A stretch of 64,000 nucleotides of DNA from Paraburkholderia sp. DHOC27 (GTDB lineage Bacteria > Pseudomonadota > Gammaproteobacteria > Burkholderiales > Burkholderiaceae): positions 62,001 to 126,000 of the forward strand of contig NZ_QVQV01000002.1 of assembly GCF_003429005.1 (NCBI RefSeq), in the 5' to 3' direction. The position numbers were made by a program, and so were the translations under genes. Of the stretch, positions 63,690 through 64,000 are shown one piece after another; position 1 is the first letter of the stretch, and every line of letters begins with the position of its first letter. The notes beneath the pieces are model-generated. The model did not search any database, was not told the DNA's origin, and saw only the letters and a program-made list of their open reading frames with translations.

Positions 63690-64000
63690 ATGGCAGTCAC
63701 TACCCTCGATCCGAACACCGCCCTCATCGTCATCGACCTGCAAAAAGGCATTCTCGCGCTGCCCACCGCGCATCCCACGGGTCCTGTCGTGGAGCAGGCG
63801 GCTACCGTGCTCGACGCGTTCCGCAAGCGTCATCTGCCGGTCGTGCTGGTGAACGTGGCAGGCGTGGCGCCGGGCCGCAATGAGCAACCGCGCAGCACGC
63901 ACGGCTTCCCCGCTGACTGGGCCGATCTCGCGCCTGAACTGAAGCAGCAGGCCGACGACCATCTGGTCACGAAGCACACCTGGGGCGCGTTCACCAACAC
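63690..64000 (+). CDS. isochorismatase-like cysteine hydrolase (partial)
   Basis: The first about 103 codons of a cysteine hydrolase. ALIVIDLQKGILALP holds the catalytic Asp, RKRHLPVVLVNVAG forms the next strand, and VTKHTWGAFTN carries the conserved Lys and 'W/GAF' motif. The catalytic Cys lies beyond the window. The family includes isochorismatases, nicotinamidases and carbamoylases; the substrate is unknown. AAGGAG precedes the ATG at good distance. It follows the MarR gene on the same strand. Confidence 0.88.
   Translation, partial: MAVTTLDPNTALIVIDLQKGILALPTAHPTGPVVEQAATVLDAFRKRHLPVVLVNVAGVAPGRNEQPRSTHGFPADWADLAPELKQQADDHLVTKHTWGAFTN

Overview
The window is a piece of a high-GC betaproteobacterial genome, most likely Burkholderia or Paraburkholderia. 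The evidence is the GC-rich third positions, a Gram-negative porin of the Burkholderia type, a fused NasA nitrate reductase with a CysJ-like flavoprotein tail, and a palindromic intergenic repeat (18427-18458) of a kind I associate with Burkholderia. I found no rRNA, tRNA, CRISPR array, insertion sequence or replication origin. The sequence starts inside a LacI-type regulator and ends inside an isochorismatase-like hydrolase.

1-5.1 kb: the tail of a LacI-type regulator converges on a tightly coupled minus-strand operon of a membrane di-iron oxygenase, a Rieske ferredoxin, an FAD ferredoxin reductase and a TIM-barrel isomerase. This matches the make-up of rhizopine mocDEF plus mocC. A small membrane/TPR protein follows. 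5.5-8.6 kb: a porin and a TPR-glycosyltransferase protein.

8.6-20.3 kb: nitrate assimilation. nirB-nirD-nasA and a separate narK-type transporter are both read leftwards. Each has a sigma-54 promoter and a leader with two AnnGnn hexaloop hairpins, the second overlapping an intrinsic terminator. That is the layout of NasR/NasT-type (ANTAR) antitermination. Two NtrC-like sites lie upstream of the nirB promoter. Between the two units sits a lower-GC plus-strand cassette: small ORF, PAAR protein, phage-type lysozyme broken by one frameshift, and an LprI-like lysozyme inhibitor. It looks like a type VI secretion effector/immunity module.

20.8-27.2 kb: DHA2 efflux protein, methyltransferase, PagL-type lipid A deacylase, unknown proteins and a membrane-anchored TAXI-type binding protein. 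27.7-37.2 kb: a complete MdtABC-type RND efflux operon with its outer-membrane factor. 37.2-41.7 kb: HD hydrolase, small TFPASD-motif protein, OsmC-like protein, and katG behind a good OxyR site.

41.8-45.1 kb: an AT-richer patch with a lytic transglycosylase, a holin-like protein and an unrecognised membrane protein. It looks acquired, possibly a prophage remnant. 45.1-47.2 kb: a flavin monooxygenase and a divergent TetR regulator with a dyad between them. 47.2-58.5 kb: a two-partner secretion operon whose 3143-residue exoprotein carries about 28 tandem YDG repeats, many in an A-B-C higher-order pattern. 58.8-64 kb: rsgA, a GNAT acetyltransferase, an aldehyde dehydrogenase with a strong terminator, a MarR regulator and the partial hydrolase.
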